Shown one piece after another: positions 1-8,218 of a DNA stretch of 64,000 bases (position 1 is the stretch's first letter; every line of letters begins with the position of its first letter). The notes below the pieces were generated by a model, which was not told the origin of the DNA, did not search any database, and was given only the letters and a program-made list of their open reading frames with translations. A program made the position numbers and the translations under genes. This DNA is from Nocardioidaceae bacterium. GTDB taxonomy: Bacteria; Actinomycetota; Actinomycetes; Propionibacteriales; Nocardioidaceae. Where the stretch lies: NCBI GenBank assembly GCA_017744365.1, contig JAGIBL010000008.1, positions 1 through 64,000 on the forward strand, written 5' to 3'.

Positions 1-91
1 CCTCCGCGGTCTCGTCGAGCGCGCGCTCCAGATCCCCGACGAGCCCCACCAACGGGTGACTCGCCGCGCGTTCCGGGATCCAGCTGACCAT
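1..91 (-). CDS. Partial CDS, N-terminus of a probable DUF222/HNH-endonuclease family protein
   Basis: Only the first 30 codons are in the window; the gene continues past base 1. Reading starts at an ATG at 91 and is open to the edge, beginning MVSWIPERAASHPLVG followed by a Leu/Glu/Ala helix. A short leader followed by His-Pro and an amphipathic helix is typical of the DUF222 proteins (often with a C-terminal HNH nuclease domain) that are multicopy in Nocardioides. Too little is visible to confirm the family. The gene follows the lhr-nei operon on the same strand after 85 bases and may be read from its own weak promoter in 92-176. Confidence 0.4.
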   Translation of the reverse strand, partial: MVSWIPERAASHPLVGLVGDLERALDETAE

Positions 92-176
92 GACCCCACG
101 CTACGGACGACCACCGACAATTCGCCTCAAAACAAGGGGATCCGGTGTGGCAATGTCGCTGCAATGTCAGTTTGCG

Positions 177-506
177 TCAATTGCCACGACGGGCCTTCTT
201 GCGCAGCAACCACCAGGGTGACGGCGACCTCCCGGCCCACGCGATCGACCGACCGTCCTCGGTGGTGACGACACCGCCGCGGCCAGGACGCGCAGCCAGG
301 AGAGCGGGCCCGATCAGTAGGAACGGTACGAACTCGGGAACGCCGGCTCTTGCGTCCCCCTCGTCGTCCAGGAACGGACCGCCGGCAAACGCGAGAGCGA
401 ACGCGGCGAGGAGCATGCCGAACGCGCGGCCGACGTCGAGGTGGATCGGGCGTCTGGTCGCCGGCTCTGTCCAGGCGCTGCCGGACTTGGCCAGGAGGAT
501 GTTCAC
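177..506 (-). CDS. Small membrane protein translationally coupled to nei
   Basis: A 109-residue protein of unknown function. The GTG start at 506 overlaps the nei stop codon by 4 bases (GTGA), which decides the start and implies translational coupling; a longer frame from 557 would run 54 bases into nei. Two hydrophobic segments, about residues 30-43 (GMLLAAFALAFAGG) and 61-71 (FVPFLLIGPALLAA), flank an acidic loop. The tail is Arg/Lys-rich (LLRKKARRGN), suggesting a cytoplasmic C-terminus. It is third in the lhr-nei operon, but nothing in the sequence links it to DNA repair. Confidence 0.7.
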   Translation of the reverse strand: MNILLAKSGSAWTEPATRRPIHLDVGRAFGMLLAAFALAFAGGPFLDDEGDARAGVPEFVPFLLIGPALLAARPGRGGVVTTEDGRSIAWAGRSPSPWWLLRKKARRGN

Positions 507-1300
507 CCCTGCCCACCCGCCCCACCGAGCAAGGGCTGGCAGGACGGGCACCACCACACCGAGCGCTCCTGTCCCTCGGGGCCCAGCTCGGCGTAGGCGA
601 TGGGCGTGCCGCAGCGCAGGCAGGGGCCGCGGCGGCGGTACACCCAGAGGCGGCGCCCGGGGCGGCGGTCGCCGGTGGTGATGCGACTGACCCGGTCGCG
701 ATGGGCGAGCAGCAGCTGGTGGGCGCGCTCGACCATCCGGGGGAGGTCCGGGACGGCCTCGACCGGGGTGTGCGGGTCGACGCCGGAGAGGAAGCAGAGC
801 TCGGCGCGGTAGACGTTGCCGATCCCGGCCAGGTTCCGCTGGTCGAGCAGAGCCTGGCCGATGGGGACGTGGGCCTGGCGGGCCAGCCGGCGCTGCGCTT
901 CCTCGGCGTCCCAGTCGGGGCCGAGCAGGTCCGGGCCGAGGTGGCCGACCAGGCGGTCCTCGTCGCCGGTCGCCACCAGGTCGACGATCAGGGTGAAGCC
1001 GACCGCCTGCTTGGTCGCGGTGGTGAGCGCGACCCGCGCCTCGTGCTCGGGCTTGCGCCAGCGAGCACCGGCGTCGTAGACCTCCCAGCCGCCCTCCATC
1101 TTGAGGTGGGTGTGCACGGTCAGGTCGCCCTCGACGCGGGTGAGCAGGTGCTTCCCGCGGCTCACGGTCTCCAGCACCCGTCGGCGGGAGAGGTCGGTGG
1201 TGGCCAGGCTGGGCACGCGGAAGTCGCTGCTCACCAGCTCGTGGCCGGTGAGCACGTCGAGCCTGCGCGCGGTCTGGTAGACGGTGTCGCCCTCAGGCAC
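503..1300 (-). CDS. nei: Endonuclease VIII / Nei-family DNA glycosylase-AP lyase
   Basis: A 265-residue base-excision repair glycosylase. Translation from the GTG at 1300 gives PEGDT directly after the initiator, the catalytic Pro-Glu amino terminus of the Fpg/Nei family; no other start would expose it. Lys50 (SRGKHLL) matches the conserved beta-hairpin lysine. The H2TH segment is LDQRNLAGIGNVYRAE at about residues 160-175. The C-terminus carries a zinc finger with CLRC and CPSC cysteine pairs. The gene starts 5 bases after lhr, and the same lhr-nei neighbourhood is known in Mycobacterium (Rv3296-Rv3297). Which oxidised base it prefers cannot be read from the sequence. Confidence 0.93.
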   Translation of the reverse strand: MPEGDTVYQTARRLDVLTGHELVSSDFRVPSLATTDLSRRRVLETVSRGKHLLTRVEGDLTVHTHLKMEGGWEVYDAGARWRKPEHEARVALTTATKQAVGFTLIVDLVATGDEDRLVGHLGPDLLGPDWDAEEAQRRLARQAHVPIGQALLDQRNLAGIGNVYRAELCFLSGVDPHTPVEAVPDLPRMVERAHQLLLAHRDRVSRITTGDRRPGRRLWVYRRRGPCLRCGTPIAYAELGPEGQERSVWWCPSCQPLLGGAGGQG

Positions 1301-1305
1301 CCAGA

Positions 1306-4300
1306 TCACCCACGCAGTCTCAGCCCCTTGCTGGTGGCGATGAAGCCGGCCGTTTCGAGCGCGGCCCGGATCGTCTCGGAGTCGGCGCCCAGCACGTTGG
1401 CCCCGTCGGCCTTCTCGACGGTCAGCTTGCCGAGCGTCCCGCGCCGGACCGCGTCGCCGAGTCCGCCGATCGCCGCGGCGGTGACGTCGGGGTCCTCCCC
1501 GAAGGTGAGCAGGGTGCGCCCGCCGCGCTCGACGTACAGGGCGAGCTCGCCCTCGACCAGCACCACCAGGGCACCGGCCTTCCGGCCCGGGCGGTGGCCG
1601 CCGTCGAGGACCGGCCAGGGCAGCGCGGCGCCGTACGGGTTGGCCGGGTCGGTGGCCGCGAGCGTGACCGCTTCGAGCTTCTCGGGCGGGGTCGTGCGCT
1701 GGTAGGAGCGCAGCCGGTCCACCGCGCCCGCGGTGCCGAACTGGGCCGCGCCGAGCCCCTCGACGAAGTAGCCGCGGCGGCAGCGGCCGGTCTCCTCGAA
1801 CTTCGCCAGCACCCGGTACGACGACGCGAACCCGCCCGGGACCCGCTCGGCCATCACCGCCCCGCGGGTGACCACGCCGTGCCGGTCCAGCAGGCCCTCG
1901 GCGGCCGCGTGCGCACGCCGGGTCGCGTCGGCCTCGATGTCCGGCAGCGCGAACCACCGGCCGGCCATGCTTGTCATGAGCGCTGTCGCCGGTCCCGACC
2001 GCGAGGGCAGACCGGGGCGGCGCAGCCCCGAGGAGACCCGGGCGCGCGGTGGCGGCCGGCGGGTCCGGTGCGAGCCGCCGGAGCGGGTCAGCCCGCGCAG
2101 CGGCGCGAGCGTGTCGTTGCCGAGCCGGCCTGCCCAGACCAGCTCCCAGACCAGTGCGGCCAGGGCCTGGTCGTCGGTCGAGCCGACCTGGCCGGACAGC
2201 TGCCGGAAGAAGTAGGCGCCGCCCCCGGCCAGGGCCTCCAGCACCGCGAGCGCCTCGGCGGACGGCGGGTCCTCGGAGGAGGGCAGCGTCAGCGGCGCGG
2301 TGTCGGCCAGATGCAGCGAGACCCAGCCGTCGGACCCGCTGATCGCCCCGTGCCCGGCCCAGAGCACCTCCCCGGCGGCGGTGAGCTCGTCGAGGTACGC
2401 CGGCTGGTAGTCGGCCACCCGGCTCGGCAGCACCAGCGACTCCAGTGCGGAGGCGGGCACGGCACAGCCCGCGAGCTGCTCGACCACGGCCAGGACGCCG
2501 TCGACCCCGCGGAGCCCGCGGGTCGTGTCGCCGCGAACGTGCTGCCACGCGGGCAGGAACCGGCCCAGCGTCGCGGGCGAGACCGGTTCCACCTCGTGCC
2601 GCAGCCGGGCCAGCGAGCGCCGCCGCAGCATCCGGAGCACCTCGGCGTCGCACCACTCGGTGCCCGCGCCGGCCGGGCGGAACTCACCGTCGAGCACCCG
2701 GCCCTGCGCGGCCAGCCGGACCAGGGTCTGCTGCACCACCGCGACCCCGAGCCCGAGCCGGGTGGCGACCTCGGCCGCGGTGAACGGCCCGTGCGTGCGC
2801 GCGTAGCGGCCGACCAGGTCGCCGAGCGGATCGGCCACCGGCTCGGTGAAGGTCTCCGGTGTCCCCGGCGGCACCGGCACCCCGAGCCCGTCGCGGAGCC
2901 GGGCCACGTCCTCGACCACGGCCCAGCGTTCCTCGCCGGCGACCCGGACCTCGACGACGCGGCGTGCCCGCGCGAGCAGGGCGATCGCATCGGCCACCGG
3001 GACCGACGACCGCGCGGCCAGCTCGGTCGTCGACAGCGGGCCGACCAGGCGCAGCAGGTCGACGAGTCCTTCGGGATCGCGCGCATGCCGCTCCGGCGCC
3101 AGCCGCTGCAGCTCGGCCTCGACCTCGGCGAGCACGTCGGCGTCGAGCAGCTCGCGCAGCTCCGCGCGGCCCAGCAGCTCGGCGAGCAGCCCCTGGTCCA
3201 GGGTGAGCGCGGCGGCTCGGCGCTCGGCGATGGGCGAGTCGCCCTCGTACATGAACGCGGCGACGTAGCCGAAGAGCAGCGACTGCGCGAAGGGCGAGGC
3301 GCGCTGGGTGGTGACGTCGACCAGCTTGACCCGGCGTTCGGCGATCCGCTTCTGCAGCGCGACCAGCGCCGGCACGTCGTACACGTCCTGGAGCACCTCG
3401 CGCACGGTCTCCAGCACGATCGGGAACGAGGGGTAGCGCGAGGCCACCTCGAGCAGCTGCGCGGAGCGCTGGCGCTGCTGCCACAACGGTGAGCGGCGGC
3501 CGGGGTCGCGGCGGGGGAGCAGCAGTGCCCGCGCCGCGCACTCGCGGAACCGGGACGCGAACAGCGCCGAGCCGCCGACCTCGGTGGTCACCAGGTCCTC
3601 GATCTCGTCGGGCTCGAACGCGATCAGCTCGGCACCGGGCGGGTCCTGGTCGGTCTCGGGGATCCGCAGCACGATGCCGTCGTCGGCGGCCATCGCCTGC
3701 GCGTCGACGCCGTACCGCTCGCGCAGCCGGGCGTTGATCGCCAGGGCCCAGGGCGCGTGCACCGGCGTCCCGTACGGCGAGTGCACCACGATCCGCCAGT
3801 CCCCCAGCTCGTCGCGGAACCGCTCCACCACGAGCTGCCGGTCGTGGGGGACCGCGTTGGTCGACTCGCGCTGCTCGGAGACCAGGGTGACCAGGTTGGC
3901 CGCGGCCCACTCGTCCAGGCCGGCTTCGCGGGCCCGGGCCGTGGCGCCCTCGGCCGGCAGCGAGACCAGGTCGCGGGTGAACGCGCCGATGGCCTCGCCC
4001 AGCTCCGCGGGCCGGCCCAGGGTGTCGCCGGTCCAGAACGGGAGTCGTCCCGGCTGGCCGGGGGCGGGGGAGACCAGCACCCGGTCGTGGGTGATGTCCT
4101 CGATCCGCCAGGTGGTGGTGCCGAGGGTGAACAGGTCGCCGACCCGGGACTCGTAGACCATCTCCTCGTCGAGCTCGCCGACGCGTCCGCGACCGGACCG
4201 TGCATCCGCGCCGACGAGGAACACCCCGAACATGCCGCGGTCGGGGATGGTGCCGCCGCTGGTGACCGCCAGCCGCTGCGCGCCCGGGCGAGCGGTGAGG

Positions 4301-5877
4301 GTGCCGCTGACCCGGTCCCAGACGATGCGCGGGCGCAGCTCGGCGAACTCGTCGCTCGGGTAGCGCCCGGCGAGCAGGTCGAGCGTCGCGTCGAAGGCAC
4401 TGCGCGGCAGCTGCGCGAACGGGGCCGTGCGCCGGACCAGGTCGAAGAGCGCGTCGGTCTCCCAGGAGTCCATCGCGGTCGCGGCGACGACCTGCTGGGC
4501 CAGCACGTCCAGCGGGTTGGTCGGCACCCGCAGCGCCTCGATGCCGCCGGTGCGCATCCGCTCGACGGCGACCGCCGTCGGGACCAGGTCCCCGCGGTGC
4601 TTGGGGAAGAGCACACCCCGGGACACCTCGCCCACCTGGTGACCGGCCCGGCCGACCCGCTGCAGTGCGCTGGCCACGCTCGGCGGCGACTCGATCTGGA
4701 TGACCAGGTCCACCGCGCCCATGTCGATGCCGAGCTCCAGACTGCTCGTCGCCACCACGCAGGGGAGCCGGCCGCGCTTGAGGTCGTCCTCGATGACGGC
4801 GCGCTGCTCTTTGGAGACCGAGCCATGATGCGCACGAGCCAGCACCCCAGGAGCTCCCGACGACTGCCCGGACTGCGCCATGACCTGTGCCGGCACCAGC
4901 CGAGACGGCTCAGCTGAACGCCCGGAGCTCTGCGGAGGGTGTTCCTCTGAGCCGTCTCGGCGTCCCGCGCTTTCGGCCCGCTCCGCAGCGATCTCGTTCA
5001 AACGCGCCGTCAGCCGCTCCGCGAGCCGCCGCGAGTTGGCGAAGACGATCGTCGAGGTGTGCTGCTCGATGAGGTCGACGACGCGCTCCTCGACGTGCGG
5101 CCAGATGCTCCCCGACCGGGCGTCGTCCGAGTCCTCGTCGAGTGCCGTCATGTCCTCGACCGGCACCACCACGCGCAGGTCCCACTGCTTCTCCGAGGAC
5201 GGCGCGACCACCTCGACGGGAGCCGAGCCGCCCAGGAAGCGGGCCACCTCCTCGATCGGGCGCACCGTCGCGGACAGCCCGACCCGCTGGGCCGGCCGGT
5301 CCAGCAGTGCATCGAGCCGCTCGAGGGAGAGGGCCAGGTGCGCGCCCCGCTTGCTGCCGGCGACGGCGTGCACCTCGTCGACGATCACGGTCTCGACGCC
5401 GCGCAGCGACTCGCGCGCCTGCGAGGTGAGCATGAGGAAGAGCGACTCGGGCGTGGTGATGAGGATGTCCGGCGGGGTCGTCTGGAGCTTGCGCCGCTCG
5501 GACGCCGGAGTGTCCCCGGACCGGACGCCCACGCTGATCTCCGGGACCTCGACGCCCAGACGCTCGGCCGTGTGCCGGATGCCGGCCAGGGGAGCGCGCA
5601 GGTTGCGCTCGACGTCGACGGCCAGCGCCTTCAGCGGGGAGACGTACAGGACGCGACACCGATGCTGCTTCGACGCAGGGCGCGCGGTCGTCGCGAGCCG
5701 GTCGATCGAGGCGAGGAAGGCGGCCAGCGTCTTGCCCGAGCCGGTGGGTGCGACCACCAGCGCGTGCCGGCCGGCGCCGATGGCCTCCCAGGCCCCGGTC
5801 TGTGCGTTCGTGGGCGCGGCGAAGGCGGCCTGGAACCAGACCCGGGTCGCCTCGCTGAACTGCTGCACGGGTCTCAT
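1306..5877 (-). CDS. lhr: Lhr-type large ATP-dependent helicase
   Basis: A 1523-residue superfamily-2 DNA helicase, close to the size of mycobacterial Lhr (about 1510). Visible motifs: Walker A APTGSGKT at residues 43-50, DEVH box at 167-170, SAT motif at 202-204, and the GIDMGAVD and QRVGRAGH motifs V/VI at about 385-415. The long C-terminal half holds winged-helix-like and Lhr-specific domains. A low-complexity Ser/Gly/Glu insert sits at about 305-350. Lhr is a DNA-damage-inducible 3'-5' translocase in mycobacteria. Start: ATG at 5877, but the GTG at 5868 (fourth codon) lies exactly 7 bases after a GAGGAT -10-like element that belongs to a PafBC-type motif. A leaderless start at 5868 is therefore a real alternative. 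It leads the operon lhr-nei-membrane protein. Confidence 0.95.
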   Translation of the reverse strand: MRPVQQFSEATRVWFQAAFAAPTNAQTGAWEAIGAGRHALVVAPTGSGKTLAAFLASIDRLATTARPASKQHRCRVLYVSPLKALAVDVERNLRAPLAGIRHTAERLGVEVPEISVGVRSGDTPASERRKLQTTPPDILITTPESLFLMLTSQARESLRGVETVIVDEVHAVAGSKRGAHLALSLERLDALLDRPAQRVGLSATVRPIEEVARFLGGSAPVEVVAPSSEKQWDLRVVVPVEDMTALDEDSDDARSGSIWPHVEERVVDLIEQHTSTIVFANSRRLAERLTARLNEIAAERAESAGRRDGSEEHPPQSSGRSAEPSRLVPAQVMAQSGQSSGAPGVLARAHHGSVSKEQRAVIEDDLKRGRLPCVVATSSLELGIDMGAVDLVIQIESPPSVASALQRVGRAGHQVGEVSRGVLFPKHRGDLVPTAVAVERMRTGGIEALRVPTNPLDVLAQQVVAATAMDSWETDALFDLVRRTAPFAQLPRSAFDATLDLLAGRYPSDEFAELRPRIVWDRVSGTLTARPGAQRLAVTSGGTIPDRGMFGVFLVGADARSGRGRVGELDEEMVYESRVGDLFTLGTTTWRIEDITHDRVLVSPAPGQPGRLPFWTGDTLGRPAELGEAIGAFTRDLVSLPAEGATARAREAGLDEWAAANLVTLVSEQRESTNAVPHDRQLVVERFRDELGDWRIVVHSPYGTPVHAPWALAINARLRERYGVDAQAMAADDGIVLRIPETDQDPPGAELIAFEPDEIEDLVTTEVGGSALFASRFRECAARALLLPRRDPGRRSPLWQQRQRSAQLLEVASRYPSFPIVLETVREVLQDVYDVPALVALQKRIAERRVKLVDVTTQRASPFAQSLLFGYVAAFMYEGDSPIAERRAAALTLDQGLLAELLGRAELRELLDADVLAEVEAELQRLAPERHARDPEGLVDLLRLVGPLSTTELAARSSVPVADAIALLARARRVVEVRVAGEERWAVVEDVARLRDGLGVPVPPGTPETFTEPVADPLGDLVGRYARTHGPFTAAEVATRLGLGVAVVQQTLVRLAAQGRVLDGEFRPAGAGTEWCDAEVLRMLRRRSLARLRHEVEPVSPATLGRFLPAWQHVRGDTTRGLRGVDGVLAVVEQLAGCAVPASALESLVLPSRVADYQPAYLDELTAAGEVLWAGHGAISGSDGWVSLHLADTAPLTLPSSEDPPSAEALAVLEALAGGGAYFFRQLSGQVGSTDDQALAALVWELVWAGRLGNDTLAPLRGLTRSGGSHRTRRPPPRARVSSGLRRPGLPSRSGPATALMTSMAGRWFALPDIEADATRRAHAAAEGLLDRHGVVTRGAVMAERVPGGFASSYRVLAKFEETGRCRRGYFVEGLGAAQFGTAGAVDRLRSYQRTTPPEKLEAVTLAATDPANPYGAALPWPVLDGGHRPGRKAGALVVLVEGELALYVERGGRTLLTFGEDPDVTAAAIGGLGDAVRRGTLGKLTVEKADGANVLGADSETIRAALETAGFIATSKGLRLRG

Positions 5878-5898
5878 CCTCGCTCACCGCACCGACAG
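5876..5898 (-). promoter_or_regulatory. Candidate PafBC-dependent (RecA-NDp-type) promoter of lhr
   Basis: Read on the minus strand: CTGTCGGTG (5898-5890), an 8-base spacer, then GAGGAT (5881-5876). This matches the mycobacterial PafBC/RecA-NDp layout tTGTCRGTG-N8-TAnnnT except for the first T and the first -10 base. Transcription would begin near the GTG at 5868. Confidence 0.5.
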
Positions 5899-5908
5899 TC
5901 CGACGTAC

Positions 5909-6004
5909 GGCTTTCACCTGAGACGCCTCGGCGGACTCCCGGCTTTCACCTGAGACGCCTCGGCGGGGGCCGGGCTTTCAGATGAGACGCCTCGGCGGGT
6001 TGAG
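5909..6004. repeat. Three tandem 32-bp direct repeats upstream of pstC
   Basis: Units begin at 5909, 5941 and 5973, exactly 32 bases apart. The first 26 bases (GGCTTTCACC then TGAGACGCCTCGGCGG) are identical in units 1 and 2. Unit 3 has AGA for CCT in the middle. The last 6 bases of each unit vary. TGAGAC recurs at 6001, 6008 and, with GCC, at 6052. The array lies between the divergent lhr and pstC, which suggests a multi-site operator. The TTTCACCTG part resembles the Streptomyces PHO-box heptamer, but the 32-base period is not the 11-base PHO period. Confidence 0.85.
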
Positions 6005-6039
6005 ACATGAGACACGGAAGACAAAGTCGAGTAATCAGA

Positions 6040-6045
6040 TATAGT
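6040..6045 (+). promoter_or_regulatory. Candidate -10 element of the pst operon
   Basis: TATAGT lies in the only AT-rich stretch (6017-6052) between the repeat array and pstC. There is no good -35 hexamer 17 bases upstream (GAAGAC), as expected for an activator-dependent promoter; the 32-bp repeats end just upstream. Confidence 0.35.
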
Positions 6046-6129
6046 TAATTGTGAGACGCCAGTTCGGGCTGGTCCTCCCCGTCACACCCTCGGCCGTGCT
6101 GGGCCGCCGACCTCGAAGGACCACCCCGT

Positions 6130-7134
6130 ATGACCGCCGTACTCGACGACGACCTGCCCCGCCGGCTGACGGCGCGCGAGTCCCTGCAGGACCGTCTCTT
6201 CGTCCACGGGGTCCGCGGGGTCGGCCTGCTGGTGCTGGTGATCGTCTCCGCGATCGGCCTCTTCCTCGGGCTGCAGTCGCGCCCGACGCTGCAGCACTAC
6301 GGGCTCTCCTTCTTCACCGAGTACCGCTGGCTGCCCAGCCAGGACATCGTCGGCATCGCCGCGGTCCTGCTCGGCACCGTCGAGGTCGCCCTGGTCGCGC
6401 TGCTGATCTCGTTCCCGCTCTCGGTGCTCTCCGCGCTGTTCATCTCCGACTGGGCGCCGCCGCGACTGCGTCCGCTGCTGATCCGGATCCTCGACCTGAT
6501 GGCCGCGGTCCCCGCGATCGTCTTCGGGCTCTGGGTGCTGGTCGTGGTCCAGCCGCACGCCACCGAGGTCGCGCACTGGGTCAGCAAGTACTTCGGCTGG
6601 ATCCCGATCTTCAAGGTGCACACGGACGTCGACTACCCGATCTGGAACCAGGCGCCCGGCTACCCGGCGTACCAGGGCTCGGCGTTCATCGCGGCGATCG
6701 CGGTCGCGATGATGATGTTCCCGATGGCCACCTCGGTGATGCGCGAGGTGTTCTCCAGCGCGCCGGCGGGGGAGAAGGAGGCCGCGCTCGCCCTCGGCGC
6801 CACCCGCTGGGCGATGGTCCGGACCGTGGTGCTCCCGTTCGGCCGCAGCGGCATCATCGGCGGCACCATGCTGGCGCTGGGCCGCGCGCTGGGCGAGACC
6901 ATCTCGGTGCTGCTCATCATCAGCCAGGCCTTCAAGATCAAGGTCAACATCCTCGAGTCCGGCACCTCGACCATCTCGGCGATGATCGCGACCGGCTACC
7001 GCGAGGCCACCCCCGCGCAGCTCTCCGCCCTGCTCACCGCCGGCTTCGTGCTCTTCCTGATGACGCTGGCCGTCAACACCGTCGCGGCGATCATCGTCGC
7101 CCGCGGCAGGTCCGGGGCGGAGACCGAGCTGTGA
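6130..7134 (+). CDS. pstC: Phosphate ABC transporter permease PstC
   Basis: A 334-residue inner-membrane permease, the first of the two channel subunits. It shows an N-terminal membrane helix at about 28-48, further helices through to residue 325, and the ATPase-contact EAA loop EKEAALALGATRW at about 216-228. Start ATG at 6130 is preceded by GAAGGA at 6115-6120. It heads a run of overlapping genes: the stop overlaps the pstA GTG by 4 bases. The PstC-type LGETISVL segment after the EAA loop supports phosphate-type over sulfate-type permeases. Confidence 0.93.
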   Translation: MTAVLDDDLPRRLTARESLQDRLFVHGVRGVGLLVLVIVSAIGLFLGLQSRPTLQHYGLSFFTEYRWLPSQDIVGIAAVLLGTVEVALVALLISFPLSVLSALFISDWAPPRLRPLLIRILDLMAAVPAIVFGLWVLVVVQPHATEVAHWVSKYFGWIPIFKVHTDVDYPIWNQAPGYPAYQGSAFIAAIAVAMMMFPMATSVMREVFSSAPAGEKEAALALGATRWAMVRTVVLPFGRSGIIGGTMLALGRALGETISVLLIISQAFKIKVNILESGTSTISAMIATGYREATPAQLSALLTAGFVLFLMTLAVNTVAAIIVARGRSGAETEL

Positions 7135-8207
7135 CCGCGACCGTCCTCGAACGCACCGAGCAGAAGACCGAGACCGTACGGCGGACAGCCCCCCGCACCC
7201 GCGAGGACGTCCTCACCCTCGTCGGCGCGGGAGTCGGCTCCCTGGCCACCACCTGGCTGGTCTACACCAAGCTGCTCCCGCTGCACGGCACCATCGGCTT
7301 CGTCGTGCTCGGCTGCGCGGTCTTCGTCGCCTACTACGCCGGGATGACCGCGCTGACCCGGCCCTGGCCCGTCGTCGCGGACCGGATCGTGACCGCCCTC
7401 GTGGTGGCCGCGCCCACCCTGGTCGGCCTGGCGCTGGCGAGCACGATCATCTCCACCGCGATCAAGGGCGCCCCGGCGCTGTTCCACGGCAACTTCTTCA
7501 CCGACGACATGGCCGGGGTCCGGCCCGGTGACGAGTTCTCCATGGGCGGCGCCCTGCACGCGATGGCCGGCACCCTGATCGAGGTCGCCATCGCGGTGTC
7601 GATCGCGATGCCGCTGGGCGTGATCACCGCGATCTACATGTCCGAGGTCGGTGGTCGCCTCGCCCGCCTGGTGCGCGTGGTGATCGAGGCGATGACCGCG
7701 CTGCCCTCGATCGTCGCGGGCCTGTTCATCTACGCGGTGCTGATCGTGAACCTGCACTTCCCCAGCAGCGGCTTCGCGGCCGCGCTGGCGCTGGCGGTGA
7801 TGGGCCTGCCGATCATGGCCCGGGCCAGCGACGTGGTGCTGCGCGTGGTCCCCGGCGGACTGCGGGAGGCGTCGTACGCGCTGGGGGCGGGGAAGCTGCA
7901 GACGGTCTGGCACGTGGTGCTGCCCACCGCCCGCCCCGGCTTGGCGACCGCGCTGATCCTGGGCATCGCCCGGATGGTCGGGGAGACCTCGCCGCTGATC
8001 CTCACCTCCGGCGCGTCCACGTTCATGAACGCCGACCCGTTCCACAACCCGATGAACTCGCTGCCGCTGTTCATCTACAGCGCCGTCGGGTCCGGCGACC
8101 CGCGGTTCGCGCAGCGCGGGTTCGCCGCCGCGACCGTGCTGCTCACCCTCGTCCTCGCGCTGTTCCTGCTGGCGCGGCTCGTCGTCCGAACCAAGAAGGC
8201 ACCGTGA
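7131..8207 (+). CDS. pstA: Phosphate ABC transporter permease PstA
   Basis: A 358-residue second channel subunit. The GTG start at 7131 lies in the GTGA overlap with pstC. The N-terminal 50 residues are hydrophilic (ERTEQKTETVRR), then six or more membrane helices follow. The EAA-type loop is GGLREASYALGAGKLQTVW at about 245-263, followed by the PstA-typical MVGETSPLILT. It pairs with PstC to form the transmembrane pore and is coupled to the next gene by another GTGA at 8204. Confidence 0.92.
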   Translation: MTATVLERTEQKTETVRRTAPRTREDVLTLVGAGVGSLATTWLVYTKLLPLHGTIGFVVLGCAVFVAYYAGMTALTRPWPVVADRIVTALVVAAPTLVGLALASTIISTAIKGAPALFHGNFFTDDMAGVRPGDEFSMGGALHAMAGTLIEVAIAVSIAMPLGVITAIYMSEVGGRLARLVRVVIEAMTALPSIVAGLFIYAVLIVNLHFPSSGFAAALALAVMGLPIMARASDVVLRVVPGGLREASYALGAGKLQTVWHVVLPTARPGLATALILGIARMVGETSPLILTSGASTFMNADPFHNPMNSLPLFIYSAVGSGDPRFAQRGFAAATVLLTLVLALFLLARLVVRTKKAP

Positions 8208-8218
8208 GAGAAGTCCCG

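Noticed and set aside
92-176. Promoter TTGACG-N17-GACATT before the partial gene at the window start
   Set aside because: The -10 matches at only three positions and the -35 overlaps the preceding stop codon; too weak to list.
1301-2656. Long in-frame upstream extension of nei
   Set aside because: It runs inside lhr in another frame; the catalytic Pro-Glu N-terminus requires the GTG at 1300.
5909-6004. CRISPR array
   Set aside because: Repeats have the right length but the variable parts are only 6 bases, there are three units, and no cas genes are near.
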